Of a stretch of 64,000 nt of DNA, positions 27,164 to 35,980 are shown in pieces. Origin of the DNA: JACCWP01 sp963801045 (GTDB lineage Bacteria; Actinomycetota; Actinomycetes; Propionibacteriales; Nocardioidaceae); NCBI GenBank assembly GCA_963801045.1, contig CAWDDC010000004.1, forward strand, positions 868,001 to 932,000, in the 5' to 3' direction. The first letter of the stretch is position 1. Every line of letters begins with the position of its first letter. Position numbers and translations under genes: made by a program. Under the pieces are notes generated by a model. It searched no databases. It worked only from the letters and a program-made list of their open reading frames with translations, and had not been told where the DNA came from.

Positions 27164-27619
27164 ATGTCGTCGGTTCTGCAGGCACTCGTCGGTGTCGGCC
27201 TGCTGGTCTTCGCGGTCGCGTGCTGGACCGGCCGGATCACCTGGTGGACCCGCAGCGTCATGCCGCCGTGGGCGACCGTCTTCACCCCGGCCCTGGGGCT
27301 GCTGCTGCTGGGCAACGCCCTCGCGGACGTCACCGACTCGGTCGCGGTCGGGGCGGTGCTGTACGTACCGTGCTTCGCGTTGTTCGTCCTCGGGTTCGTC
27401 GTCGCCATCAAGGAGCCGCGGTGGTCCGGTCCGCGCTGGTACCGCGAGGCCCGGCGGATCACCGGGTGGGGACACGGCGTCTATGACAGCGGCGCGATCC
27501 AGCGGGGCAAGGCCATCGCCGCGGGTCTGCCGGACCCGGCTCCCACGGCGCCCGGACCTCCCGACGAGGGCTACGACGAGCTGAGTCCGTTCGACCAGGG
27601 CGACCGCGGTGGCCGCTGA
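27164..27619 (+). CDS. Small multi-pass membrane protein in the ESX-like cassette
   Basis: 151 residues with three hydrophobic helices (LQALVGVGLLVFAVACW, WATVFTPALGLLLLGNAL, VAVGAVLYVPCFALFVLGFVVAI) and a C-terminal hydrophilic tail rich in Pro and acidic residues. The start is either this ATG or the GTG six bases earlier that overlaps the previous stop (GTGA). No family is recognised. Its stop lies inside the start of the next gene, so the cassette is translationally coupled. Confidence 0.6.
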   Translation: MSSVLQALVGVGLLVFAVACWTGRITWWTRSVMPPWATVFTPALGLLLLGNALADVTDSVAVGAVLYVPCFALFVLGFVVAIKEPRWSGPRWYREARRITGWGHGVYDSGAIQRGKAIAAGLPDPAPTAPGPPDEGYDELSPFDQGDRGGR

Positions 27620-28094
27620 GCCGGGCTGGCGCGCGGTCGAGCACCCCCGGCTGGGATTCCGGCTGCTGCTGCCCGACCGGTTCCAGGTACGCCTCGACAC
27701 CGCTGCGGCGGCACTGGTGGCGGCCGAGCACGAGGCACCGCCGGGTCACCTCGCGGCCAGCGTGGTGGTGACCGCGGAGCCGTTGGACGACCTGCCCGAC
27801 TGGGTCGGCCGCTCACGCGACAACGTGCTGACCGCGTTGCTGCGGGGCCGGCTGATCGACGAGGGCCCGGGCCGGCAGGCCGACGGCGCGCCGTCGAGCC
27901 GGCTGCTGCTGCACTACTTCGACGGTACGTACGGCGGGGTCGCGCTCGAGCAGCGGCTGTGCGAGAGCCCGCGCGGCCGCTTCGTGGTGTCCTGCACCGG
28001 AGCGGTGCTGGGCTACGACGACCTCGCGGACGTCTTCGAGCGCATCGGGTCGTCGCTGGTGGGCGTCGACGAGACCGCGAGCAGGCAGCCGTGA
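27609..28094 (+). CDS. Hypothetical protein, possible LpqN/Mog1-like fold
   Basis: 161 residues from a GTG overlapping the preceding gene by 11 bp. HPRLGFRLLLPDRFQVRLD followed by SVVVTAEPLDDLPDWVGRSRDNVLTAL and RFVVSCTGAVLGYDDLADVFERIGSSLV has the pattern of PsbP/Mog1/LpqN-like domains (a strand pair, a helix, and a final helix after VSCTG). There is no signal peptide. The role is unknown; the position suggests an accessory of the same secretion-like cassette. Confidence 0.55.
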   Translation: MAAEPGWRAVEHPRLGFRLLLPDRFQVRLDTAAAALVAAEHEAPPGHLAASVVVTAEPLDDLPDWVGRSRDNVLTALLRGRLIDEGPGRQADGAPSSRLLLHYFDGTYGGVALEQRLCESPRGRFVVSCTGAVLGYDDLADVFERIGSSLVGVDETASRQP

Positions 28095-28738
28095 CGCCGA
28101 GCTGGGACGGTGCTCACCGGGTGCTGCGGGTAAGCGAGAGCGGATGGGGCGCCGTGGTGGACGCGCTCGCCACCGGTCGGACCGCCGAGGGGGAGGGCGC
28201 CGAGCAGTTGGGGGCCAGCGGGTTCCTCGACGGCCTCGGGGCGGGCGACCCCGCCGCGCAGTCGCTGCTCGCGGCCGTGGCCAACCCCCGGCTGCTCACC
28301 GCGTCGCTGAGCTACTCCGGCCGGTCGGCGCAGGCGTGGGTCGACGCGTCGACCGCGGTGCTGGCGCTGCCGGCGACCGACGAGGGTGAGCGCGAGGTGC
28401 GGGCGATCGACGTGACCCTGCTGCCCGCAGCCTGGGGTCGGCTGGTCGACCTGCGGCCGGGGCCGGCCGTACCTCCGGCCGAGTCGTGCCCGCTCGACGA
28501 CCCTGCGCAGGGCGTGCTGCACCGGCGCTGGGAGCTGGCCACCCGGTGGACCACCGACGACGGCCGCGACGGCGGCAGCACCGTTGCGGTCCGCGACACC
28601 GACCGCGGCTGGTGGCGCGAGCGGGACGGGCGGCTGGAGCCGGTGCGGGCCACCGAGATCTTCCGGGTGCTCACCGCGCTCGTCATGCGTCGCGACGTCG
28701 ACGGCCCCGTGTGGGCGCGCGACCGCGTCCCCGCCTGA
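28091..28738 (+). CDS. EspG-like putative secretion chaperone
   Basis: 215 residues from a GTG that overlaps the previous stop (GTGA). The order of features, an N-terminal helix (SGWGAVVDALATG), a segment FLDGLGAGDPAAQSLLAAVANPRLLTASLSYSGR, AVLALPAT and VTLLPAAWGRLVDLRPGPAV, is like that of ESX-associated EspG proteins, which bind PE/PPE or WXG substrates in the cytoplasm. The similarity is by pattern only and the protein is shorter than mycobacterial EspG. It ends the four-gene cassette, 12 nt before the convergent thiolase gene. Confidence 0.5.
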   Translation: MTPSWDGAHRVLRVSESGWGAVVDALATGRTAEGEGAEQLGASGFLDGLGAGDPAAQSLLAAVANPRLLTASLSYSGRSAQAWVDASTAVLALPATDEGEREVRAIDVTLLPAAWGRLVDLRPGPAVPPAESCPLDDPAQGVLHRRWELATRWTTDDGRDGGSTVAVRDTDRGWWRERDGRLEPVRATEIFRVLTALVMRRDVDGPVWARDRVPA

Positions 28739-28750
28739 GCGCCGCCCGGG

Positions 28751-29971
28751 TCAGGACAGCCGCTCGACCACCATCGCCATGCCCTGACCGCCTCCCACGC
28801 ACATGGTGATCAGGCCGGTCTGCTTGTCGTGCCAGTCCAGCGAGTTGAGCATCGTCGCCTGCAGCCGCGCACCGGTCATCCCGAACGGGTGGCCGACGGC
28901 GATCGACCCGCCGTTGACGTTGAGCCGGTCGATGTCGACGCCGAGGTCCTGGTACGACGGCACCACCTGCGCGGCGAAGGCCTCGTTGATCTCGACCAGG
29001 TCGATGTCGTCGATCCCCATGCCAGCGCGCGCCAACGCCTGCTTCGACGCCTCCACCGGGCCGAGGCCCATGATCTCCGGCGACAGTGCCGTCACACCCG
29101 TCGAGACGATCCGCGCCAGCGGCGTCAGCCCGAGCTCACGCGCCTTGGAGTCGGACATCACCACCACGGCCGCCGCGCCGTCGTTGAGCGCGCAGCAGTT
29201 ACCGGCGGTGACCACTCCGTCGGGCCGGAAGACCGGCTTCAGCTGGGACACCGCCTCGTACGTCACGCCCGCGCGCGGTCCGTCGTCGCGCGACACCTCC
29301 ACGCCGGCGGGGGTGGTGACCGGCGTGATCTCCTGCTCCCAGAAGCCGTCGGCGATCGCCTTCTCGGCGAGGTTCTGGCTGCGGACGCCGAACTCGTCCA
29401 GCTCGCGGCGCGACAGGCCGCGCATCTGCACCACGTTCTCCGCCGTCTGGCCCATGGCGACGTAGATGTCGGGCACGTCGCCGCTCTCGCGGGGATCGGC
29501 CCACGTCCCGGCGCCACCGGCAGCGCGCTGCTGCGTACGCTCGCGGGCCGCGCCGAAAACGGGGTTCATCGTGTCCGGGAGCCCGTCCGAGCTGCCCTTG
29601 GTGAAGCGTGAGACGCACTCGACTCCCGCCGACACGAACACGTCACCCTCGCCGGCCTTGATGGCGTGGAAGGCCATCCGGGTGGTCTGCAGGCTGGACG
29701 AGCAGTAGCGGGTGATCGTGGTGCCCGGGAGGTGGTCGTGGCCGAGCAGGATCGCGACCACCCGGGCCATGTTGTAGCCCTGCTCGCCGCCGGGCAGCCC
29801 GCAGCCGAGGTGCAGGTCGTCGATGTCGGCCGGGTCGAGGGCGGGCACCTGGTCGAGCACCGATCGGATGATCGTCGCGGCCAGGTCGTCGGGGCGTACG
29901 TCGACCAGGGAACCCTTCCCCGCCCGCCCGATCGGCGACCGGGTGGCGGCGACGATGACGGCCTCGGGCAT
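28751..29971 (-). CDS. Acetyl-CoA C-acyltransferase (thiolase)
   Basis: 406 residues. Thiolase catalysing the last step of beta-oxidation or the condensation of two acetyl-CoA. The acylated cysteine is in TRYCSSSLQTTRMAFHAIKAGEGDVFVSAG, the catalytic His in GGSIAVGHPFGMTGAR, and the second cysteine in MCVGGGQGMAM. ATG with AGGAGG upstream; an alternative start 33 nt earlier falls in palindromic repeat D and was rejected. The divergent neighbour is an acyl-CoA thioesterase. Confidence 0.95.
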   Translation of the reverse strand: MPEAVIVAATRSPIGRAGKGSLVDVRPDDLAATIIRSVLDQVPALDPADIDDLHLGCGLPGGEQGYNMARVVAILLGHDHLPGTTITRYCSSSLQTTRMAFHAIKAGEGDVFVSAGVECVSRFTKGSSDGLPDTMNPVFGAARERTQQRAAGGAGTWADPRESGDVPDIYVAMGQTAENVVQMRGLSRRELDEFGVRSQNLAEKAIADGFWEQEITPVTTPAGVEVSRDDGPRAGVTYEAVSQLKPVFRPDGVVTAGNCCALNDGAAAVVVMSDSKARELGLTPLARIVSTGVTALSPEIMGLGPVEASKQALARAGMGIDDIDLVEINEAFAAQVVPSYQDLGVDIDRLNVNGGSIAVGHPFGMTGARLQATMLNSLDWHDKQTGLITMCVGGGQGMAMVVERLS

Positions 29972-29996
29972 GGCTCCTCCTGGGGTGGCGCCGGCT

Positions 29997-30084
29997 GCTT
30001 TCACAAGGGACCTTGCGAAAACGGCACCTCCCGAGCGTTATAGCACTGGGGGAGTGCGGGTTCCCCGGGGGACCCTGCGAAACC
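29997..30084. repeat. Palindromic repeat family 1, copy D (gene-less, diverged)
   Basis: 88 bp that align without gaps to the core of copy C: left palindrome TTTCACAAGG-GA-CCTTGCGAAA, central hairpin with GTTATAGCAC-TGGGGGA, and right arm ending CCTGCGAAACC. It lies in the divergent gap between the thiolase and thioesterase genes, ending 12 nt before the thioesterase start, so it may affect expression of both. Confidence 0.75.
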
Positions 30085-30096
30085 GACCACGGCAGG

Positions 30097-30528
30097 ATGG
30101 GGGCCGTGACCAGGCACGTCGTCGACCTCAAGCCCCGCTGGGCGGACATGGACGCCTACGGACACGTCAACAACGTGACCTGGCTGGAGTACCTCCAGGA
30201 GGCCCGCGTGGACATGTTCCACGCGCACACCACGGAGCCCGACGCGGGGCTGCTGGCCGAGGGCGTCGTGGTGGCCCGCGCGCTGATCGACTACAAGCGG
30301 CCGCTGGTGTTCCGGCCCGCGCCGGTGCGCATCGAGATGTGGGTGTCCCGGGTCGCGGCCGCGTCGTTCACGGTCGACTACGAGGTGCTCGACCTCACCG
30401 ACGACGGCGGCCGCATCGTGTACGTGACGGCGCAGACCGTGCTGGTCCCGGTCACGCTGGAGGAGTCCCGGCCGCGGCGGATCCGGCCGCAGGAGCGCGA
30501 GGTGCTGCAGACCCTCGGCGACGACTGA
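30097..30528 (+). CDS. Acyl-CoA thioesterase, hotdog fold
   Basis: 143 residues of the 4-hydroxybenzoyl-CoA thioesterase/FcbC-like family. The motif PRWADMDAYGHVNNVTWLEYLQEARVDMF carries the catalytic Asp and HVNN. LIDYKRPLVFRPAPVRIEMWVSRV and GRIVYVTAQTVLV complete the fold. Start at the ATG of MGAVTRH; GTG nine bases later is possible. It overlaps no gene but its stop is 1 nt from that of the convergent haemoglobin gene. Confidence 0.9.
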   Translation: MGAVTRHVVDLKPRWADMDAYGHVNNVTWLEYLQEARVDMFHAHTTEPDAGLLAEGVVVARALIDYKRPLVFRPAPVRIEMWVSRVAAASFTVDYEVLDLTDDGGRIVYVTAQTVLVPVTLEESRPRRIRPQEREVLQTLGDD

Positions 30529-30529
30529 G

Positions 30530-30949
30530 CTACTGCAGCGGCAGCGCGCGTACGTCGTCGTCGTGGGTGTTGATCATCATCAGCGACGCCCGCTCGACGT
30601 AGTCCCAGAACTGGGCGTCCAGCGCCGGCGGGAGGGCCACCTCGTCGAGCCCTTCGCGGAAGTGCCGCAGCCAGTGCTCGCGGGCCTCGTGCGTGACGGC
30701 GAACGGTGCGTGCCGCATCCGCAGCCGCGGGTGGCCGCGTTCCTGCGAGTACGTGGTCGGCCCGCCCCAGTACTGGATCAGGAACTTGGTGAACCGGTCC
30801 TCGGCCGGGCCGAGGTCGTCCTCCGGGTAGATCGCCCGCAGCAGCGGGTCGCTCGCGACCCCCTGGTAGAAGCGGTGCACGACCCGCTCGATCGTCTCGG
30901 CGCCGCCGATCGCCTCGTAGAAGGTCTGCTCCCCGTCCGCGGTAGACAT
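30530..30949 (-). CDS. glbO: Group II truncated haemoglobin
   Basis: 139 residues of the 2-on-2 globin family: TFYEAIGGAETIERVVHRFYQGVASDPLLRAIYPEDD, KFLIQYWGGPTTYSQERGHPRLRMRHAPF with the proximal His in LRMRH region, and AREHWLRHFREGLDEVALPP. The Trp at the G8 position and Tyr pair are those of the GlbO (TrbO) subgroup, which handles O2, peroxide or NO chemistry. The ATG with GGGGG upstream was preferred to a longer start. Confidence 0.93.
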   Translation of the reverse strand: MSTADGEQTFYEAIGGAETIERVVHRFYQGVASDPLLRAIYPEDDLGPAEDRFTKFLIQYWGGPTTYSQERGHPRLRMRHAPFAVTHEAREHWLRHFREGLDEVALPPALDAQFWDYVERASLMMINTHDDDVRALPLQ

Positions 30950-31089
30950 ACCCCCATCCTGCCTCGCCGGGCCCGCTTCTCCCGCACCCGCCCGCCCCGC
31001 ACCCACCCCGAAGGTTCCGACCTGGTGATCGCCCGGGCGCTCGTACGGTCGGATCGTTCGGGTGGGTGGTGCGCCGCGTCAGGGCGGTT

Positions 31090-32589
31090 TCAGGGGGTGA
31101 GGTCGGAGTCGGGGTCGGCGGCGAGCCGCTCGGCGGCCTGGGCGATGTTGCGCTGCATGCCGCCGAAGACGATGCCGTGGAACGGGAAGACCGCCCACCA
31201 GTACGCGTGCCCGAGCACCCCGCGCGGGTGGAACAGCGCCCGCTGGCGGAACGTCGTGCTGCCTCCCGCGCCTGATCCCACCTCGAGCTCGAGCCAGGCC
31301 AGCCCCGGCAGCCGCATCTCGGCCCGCAGCCGCAGGAACCGGCCCTGCTCGGCCGCCTCGACCCGCCACCAGTCGAGGGCGTCGCCGACCAGCAGGTTCC
31401 GCGGGTCACGGCGGCCGCGGCGCAGACCGGGGCCGCCACTGAACCGGTCGATCCAGCCGCGCACCCGCCAGGCCAGGCCGAACGAGTACCAGCCGTTGTC
31501 CCCGCCGATCTCCTCGATCACGCGCCACAGCGCCGCGGGCGGTGCGTCCACCTCTCGCGACCGCTCGTCGGCGTACAGGTCGCCGCCCGCCCAGTCGGGG
31601 TCGGACGGCAACGGCTCGCTCGGCGCACCGGCGGTGCTCGCCGACTGCCAGCTGGTGGGCACCTGCAGGTTCTGAACCTTGCTGAGCGCGAGCTGGACCG
31701 AGCGGTCGAACCCGATCAGGCCGTCCGGCGGGTCTGGCACGTACTGCGCGATGTCGTGCTCGCCGACCACCGACGTGTGCTTCACCGACTCGACCAGCGG
31801 CTTCGCGAGCGACCCGGGCACCGGTGTCACCAGGCCGACCCAGTGGCTCGACAGCCGCGGCGTCAGCACCGGCACCCGCACCATCCGTCGCCGCGGCAGG
31901 CCCGCGACGACGGCGTAGCGCTGCATCATCTCCTTGTACGTCAGGACGTCCGGGCCACCCACGTCGAACGCCCGGTCGACGTCGGGCGGCAGGGTGGCGC
32001 AACCCACCAGGTAGCGCAGCACGTCACGGATCGCGATCGGCTGCAGCCTGCTGTCGACCCACTTGGGCGTCACCATCACCGGCAGCCGCTCGGTGAGGTG
32101 CCGCAGCATCTCGAAGCTGGCCGACCCGGACCCGATCACCACGGCCGCACGCAACACCGCGGTCGGCACCGACGACTCCAGCAGCACCTCGCCCACCCGC
32201 TGACGCGAGGCCATGTGGGTGCTCAGCTCCTCGCCCTCCGGCGCCAGGCCGCCGAGGTAGACCATCCGCCCCACGCCGGCGTGCTCCGCCGCGTGCGCGA
32301 ACGTCCGCGCGATCTGCTCCTCGGTGTCGGCGAAGCCGCTTCCGGAGCCGATCGAGTGCAGCAGGTAGTACGCGACGTCGATGTCCTGCAGCGCCTCTCG
32401 TACGGCATCGCGGTCGGTCGCGTCCGCGACCGCGACCTGGACGTCGTCGGACCACTCGCGCCCGCTGACGCGACTCTTGTCGCGCACCATCACCCGTACG
32501 CGGTGGCCGGCGGCCAGCAGCTCGGGGACGAGCCGGCCTCCGACGTAGCCGGTTGCGCCAGTGACGAGGCAGAGTCGGGACGAGGTCAT
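31090..32589 (-). CDS. NAD(P)-dependent epimerase fused to DUF2867
   Basis: 499 residues in two domains. Residues 1-300 form an atypical SDR/NmrA-like Rossmann domain (LCLVTGATGYVGGRLVPELLAAGH, then VAYYLLHSIGSG). The C-terminal about 170 residues (VDAPPAALWRVIEEIGGDNGWYSF, LRLRAEMRLPGLAWLELEV, GHAYWWAVFPFHGIVFGGM) match DUF2867. This fusion is common in actinobacteria and of unknown substrate. Its start codon overlaps the stop of the upstream MscS gene (ATGA), so the two are translationally coupled. Confidence 0.88.
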   Translation of the reverse strand: MTSSRLCLVTGATGYVGGRLVPELLAAGHRVRVMVRDKSRVSGREWSDDVQVAVADATDRDAVREALQDIDVAYYLLHSIGSGSGFADTEEQIARTFAHAAEHAGVGRMVYLGGLAPEGEELSTHMASRQRVGEVLLESSVPTAVLRAAVVIGSGSASFEMLRHLTERLPVMVTPKWVDSRLQPIAIRDVLRYLVGCATLPPDVDRAFDVGGPDVLTYKEMMQRYAVVAGLPRRRMVRVPVLTPRLSSHWVGLVTPVPGSLAKPLVESVKHTSVVGEHDIAQYVPDPPDGLIGFDRSVQLALSKVQNLQVPTSWQSASTAGAPSEPLPSDPDWAGGDLYADERSREVDAPPAALWRVIEEIGGDNGWYSFGLAWRVRGWIDRFSGGPGLRRGRRDPRNLLVGDALDWWRVEAAEQGRFLRLRAEMRLPGLAWLELEVGSGAGGSTTFRQRALFHPRGVLGHAYWWAVFPFHGIVFGGMQRNIAQAAERLAADPDSDLTP

Positions 32590-33638
32590 GCCTGAGTGTC
32601 GCCCGGTTCACCCTTCGCTGCGCGTTCGGAGTCGGCGCCCGCAGCCTTGGCGGCCTCGGGGTCGGCCTGCGGCTCGCCCTGGCGCATCCACACCACCCGC
32701 TGCGGGAACGGGATCTCGATGTGCAGCTCGTCGAAGCGGTCCTTGATCCGCTCCCGCAGCTCGCGGGCGACGTTCCACTGCTGCAGCGGTGCGGTCTTGA
32801 GCACCACCCGCACGACGATCGAGTCGGGATCCCAGCGCTCGACGCCCCAGACCTCCGGCTTCTCCAGGATCAGCGGGCTGTACTCGGGGTCCTCCCACAG
32901 CGCCTCGGCGGTCTCGCCGAGGATGGTGCGGATCCGGCCGAGGTCCTCGCCGTACGCCACCGGGATGTCGAGCACAGTCCGGGCCCAGTTCTGGCTCTGG
33001 TTGCCGACCCGCATGATCTCGCCGTTGCGGACGTACCAGACCGTGCCGTTGACGTCGCGCAGCCGGCTGACCCGCAGGCCCACGGCCTCGACCACGCCGG
33101 TCGCCTCGCCCAGGTCGACGACGTCGCCGACGCCGTACTGGTCCTCGAGGATCATGAACACGCCGGAGAGGAAGTCGGCGACCAGGCTCTGCGCGCCGAA
33201 GCCGAGCGCCACGCCGAGGATGCCGGCGCTGGCGATCAGCGGCGCGATGTCGTAGCCGAGCTCCGACACCACCATGAAGCCGACGATCGTGAACACGATG
33301 CCGGTCGTGATGCTCTTGAGCAGCGAGCCCATCGTGCGTGCGCGCTGCTCGCGACGCTGCATGGTGGGTGCGCTGCTGTCGAGCACCTTCTGCGCCTTGC
33401 CGCGTTGGAGGACGCCAGGGACGGTGCCCTCGGCGGCCTGGCGGGTGATCCGGTCGATCACCCGGTGCAGCAGCCAGCGGATGACGAATCCGACCAGCAG
33501 CAGTCCGATGATGTGCGCCGGCGTGGCCACCAGGAGATCGACCCAGTCGGCCGCGGCTTCGCTGCCGGTGGTCTTCTCGACCAGGGTGCACAGCTGTTCG
33601 CCATCGGTGCACGCGGCGGTGGGCAGGCTGACGGTCAC
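32586..33638 (-). CDS. MscS-family mechanosensitive ion channel
   Basis: 350 residues. N-terminal membrane helices (LLVATPAHIIGLLLVGFVIRWLL, SITTGIVFTIVGFMVVSELGYDIAPLIASAGILGVALGFGAQSLVADFLSGVFMILEDQYGVGDVV) include the pore helix with Gly/Ala packing and the conserved beta-domain start. RVSRLRDVNGTVWYVRNGEI is typical of MscS. The C-terminal tail is Glu/Ala rich. Role: release of solutes on hypo-osmotic shock. Probably the first gene of a two-gene operon. Confidence 0.92.
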   Translation of the reverse strand: MTVSLPTAACTDGEQLCTLVEKTTGSEAAADWVDLLVATPAHIIGLLLVGFVIRWLLHRVIDRITRQAAEGTVPGVLQRGKAQKVLDSSAPTMQRREQRARTMGSLLKSITTGIVFTIVGFMVVSELGYDIAPLIASAGILGVALGFGAQSLVADFLSGVFMILEDQYGVGDVVDLGEATGVVEAVGLRVSRLRDVNGTVWYVRNGEIMRVGNQSQNWARTVLDIPVAYGEDLGRIRTILGETAEALWEDPEYSPLILEKPEVWGVERWDPDSIVVRVVLKTAPLQQWNVARELRERIKDRFDELHIEIPFPQRVVWMRQGEPQADPEAAKAAGADSERAAKGEPGDTQA

Positions 33639-33704
33639 GGGGTTCCTCTCGAGCGGGGGGCGATCAACGAAGGTAGAAGAGAGGACCCGGGTGCCCCAAA
33701 CTGC

Positions 33705-33725
33705 GACCCGCCCGCGTGGCGGGTC
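33705..33725. terminator. Hairpin downstream of amidase gene
   Basis: GACCCGCC-N5-GGCGGGTC, perfect 8-bp arms, 17 nt after the amidase stop on the minus strand, followed by GCAGTTTGG. It separates the amidase from the mscS promoter region. Confidence 0.55.
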
Positions 33726-33741
33726 TCACGCCGCGGCGCGC

Positions 33742-35187
33742 TCAGCCGTGTGCAGCGGTGAACGGCGTCGCCGGGTGCGGCCAGCGGCCGTCGACGACGC
33801 TCGCGGCCTCCACCTGGGCCGACAGCGCGAGCAGCCGGTGGTCCTCACCGGGGCGGCCGCCGAGCATCACGCCGACCGGCAGCCCGGCATCGGTCCAGTG
33901 CAGGGGCAGTGACACGGCGGGCATGCCGGTGACGTTCCAGATCGCGGTGAACGGGGTGAAACGCTTCTGGTTGTCGAAGTCGCGGGCGGGGTCGTCGTCG
34001 TCGCGCAGCCCGCCCACCGGCGCCGGCAGCTGCGCGAGCGTCGGGGTCAGCACGGCGTCGTACGGAGCCAGCGCCTGCAGCACCCGGGCGGCCGCCTGCC
34101 GCATGCCGACGAGCGCCCCGGCGAACGCGGGTGCCGACGCGCCGCCACCGCGGCTGCGCAGCCAACGGGTCAGCGGGCGCAGCTGTTCCTCGCTGGCCGG
34201 GTCGAGCGGCCACGAGGCGCTGCTGACCGCCCAGACCAGCTCGAACACCGGCAGCGTCCGCTCCGGCAGCGCGAAGTCGATGTCGACGACCTCGTGGCCG
34301 AGCTGCCCGAGCAGCCGGCTCGCCCGCTCGTACGCCTCGAGCACCTCGGGTTCGACCGGTCCGTCGCTGATCGGCGGGGTGGCGAAGCGGCCGATGCGCA
34401 GCCGCCGCGGGGTCCGGTCGCACCAGCCGAGGTAGGTCTCGTCGTCGGGGAGGGGCGGCGCCCAGGTGGGGTCGCCGACCGCCGGTCCGGACACGGCGTC
34501 GAGCAGCGCGGCCGCGTCGCGCACCGTGGTCGCCAGCGGCCCGGCCACCCCGAGTCCGGTGATGTCGCCGTAGACCGGGCTGCCGCTGATACGCCCGCGG
34601 GTCGGCTTGACGCCCACCAGTCCGCAGACGCTGGCCGGGATCCGGATCGACCCGCCGCCGTCTGAGCCCTGCGCCACCGGGAGCAGCCCGGCCGCGACCG
34701 CTGCCCCGGCGCCGCCCGAGGACCCGCCGGCCGAGCGGTCGAGGTCGTACGGGGTGCGGGCGGGCGGCGCGACCTCCGGCTCGGTGTAGCAGGGGGCGCC
34801 GAACTCCGGGGTGTTGGTCTTGCCGAGGCTGACCATGCCAGCCGCCTCCATCCGCAGGACCACCTCGTCGGACACGGACGGCACGTTGTCGCGCAGTGCC
34901 GCCGACCCGAACGCGGTGCGTACTCCCGCCGTCTGGTTGAGGTCCTTCACCGCGGTCGGCACGCCGAGCAGCACGGGCGCGCCGTGGCTGTACTCGCGCA
35001 GCAGCTCGCCGGCACGGTCCGCCGCCTCCCGCGCCCGGTCATGGGTCACGGTGACGAACGCGCCGACCTCGTCCGAGTGCGCGTCGATCCTGGCCAGCAG
35101 GTGGTCGGCGACCTCGCGCGGATGCGTGTCTCCGCGGCGGTAGGCCGCTGCCAGGTCCAGGGCAGTCAGCTGGTGCAGCTCGGGCAT
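33742..35187 (-). CDS. Amidase (amidase-signature family)
   Basis: 481 residues. The Ser-cisSer-Lys triad is visible: Lys in GVPTAVKDLNQTAG, cis-Ser in the glycine-rich DRSAGGSSGGAGAAVAAGLLPVAQGSDGGGSIRIPASVCG, and the nucleophilic Ser in the GGGSIR segment. The C-terminal FTAIWNVTGMPAVSLPLHWTDAGLPVGVMLGG is also conserved. Hydrolyses an amide bond of unknown substrate; not GatA, because no gatC/gatB are adjacent and the sequence lacks GatA-specific blocks. Confidence 0.92.
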   Translation of the reverse strand: MPELHQLTALDLAAAYRRGDTHPREVADHLLARIDAHSDEVGAFVTVTHDRAREAADRAGELLREYSHGAPVLLGVPTAVKDLNQTAGVRTAFGSAALRDNVPSVSDEVVLRMEAAGMVSLGKTNTPEFGAPCYTEPEVAPPARTPYDLDRSAGGSSGGAGAAVAAGLLPVAQGSDGGGSIRIPASVCGLVGVKPTRGRISGSPVYGDITGLGVAGPLATTVRDAAALLDAVSGPAVGDPTWAPPLPDDETYLGWCDRTPRRLRIGRFATPPISDGPVEPEVLEAYERASRLLGQLGHEVVDIDFALPERTLPVFELVWAVSSASWPLDPASEEQLRPLTRWLRSRGGGASAPAFAGALVGMRQAAARVLQALAPYDAVLTPTLAQLPAPVGGLRDDDDPARDFDNQKRFTPFTAIWNVTGMPAVSLPLHWTDAGLPVGVMLGGRPGEDHRLLALSAQVEAASVVDGRWPHPATPFTAAHG

Positions 35188-35204
35188 GGCGTTACCGTAC
35201 GGGC

Positions 35205-35597
35205 ATGTCTTCGACGTCTCGGGCGGCGCGGGCCGCGCTCACCGTCTCGGGCGCCGCGGTCGTTGTCGCCGGCTCGGTCCTGGCCACGGCAGCACCAGCG
35301 AGCGCCAACACCCCGGTCGGCTGGGAGGAGACCGACGCGATGTCGGTGCTCGACGCCATGCTGCTGTTCGTGGGCGGACCGCTGGTCATCTCCGTCGTGC
35401 TGGCCCTGCTGGTGATGGCGCCGTCGGCGATACGCGGCGGTGGGCAGCAGGCCGGGCTGTCGCGGTGGAGCGAGCCGCAGTGGTTCGGCGGTGGCGACCA
35501 GGCCGCGGTCGGCCGCTCCGGCGGCGACCACGCCGCGCTGGAGGCGCCGGCGCCCGCCGAGGCTGAGCAGGGGGGTGGCGCCGGTGCTCGGTGGTGA
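35205..35597 (+). CDS. Small membrane protein with signal peptide, hypothetical
   Basis: 130 residues. The N-terminus (RAARAALTVSGAAVVVAGSVLATAAPASA) is a signal peptide, followed by NTPVGWEETDAMSVLDAMLLFVGGPLVISVVLALLVMAPSAIRG with one membrane helix, and a Gly/Ala/Glu-rich soluble tail. The arrangement suggests an anchored protein with most of its tail in the cytoplasm. No family is assigned. The following gene overlaps its end by 14 bp. Confidence 0.7.
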   Translation: MSSTSRAARAALTVSGAAVVVAGSVLATAAPASANTPVGWEETDAMSVLDAMLLFVGGPLVISVVLALLVMAPSAIRGGGQQAGLSRWSEPQWFGGGDQAAVGRSGGDHAALEAPAPAEAEQGGGAGARW

Positions 35598-35973
35598 GCC
35601 GTTCTCGGCCGACCAGCGACGGACCATCGACCACGCCCGTGAGCGCGCCGGGCGCGGCGGCGGCCTCGACTTCCACGTCTACGTCGGCCCGGCCGACGAC
35701 GACCCCCGCGCGAGCGCCCGGCGGTTGCACGCAGCGCTCCCCGATGCGGCTCGGTCCGTGCTGGTGCTGGTCGATCCGCCGGGGCACGCGCTGGAGATCG
35801 TGACCGGCTTCGAGGCGCGCCGCGTGCTCAGTGACTCCGCCTGCGGGCTGGCCGCCCTGTCCATGCAGACCGCCTTCGCGGCAGGCGACCTGGTGGGTGG
35901 CCTGGTGCACGGGCTGGACCAGCTCGGCGACGCCTCCCGCCGTCCGGAGACCCTGCACACCGACCAGGCCTAG
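35584..35973 (+). CDS. DUF5130 (TPM-like) protein
   Basis: 129 residues from a GTG inside the preceding gene. GGEPFSADQRRTIDHARERAGRGGGLDFHVYVG, then RRLHAALPDAARSVLVLVDPPGHALEIVTG and SCGLAALSMQTAFAAGDLVGGLVHGLDQL match DUF5130, a relative of TPM domains. No signal or membrane segment. The function is unknown. The overlap with the upstream membrane-protein gene and the 7-nt gap to the downstream VOC gene suggest one transcript. Confidence 0.8.
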   Translation: MLGGEPFSADQRRTIDHARERAGRGGGLDFHVYVGPADDDPRASARRLHAALPDAARSVLVLVDPPGHALEIVTGFEARRVLSDSACGLAALSMQTAFAAGDLVGGLVHGLDQLGDASRRPETLHTDQA

Positions 35974-35980
35974 CCGGGCC

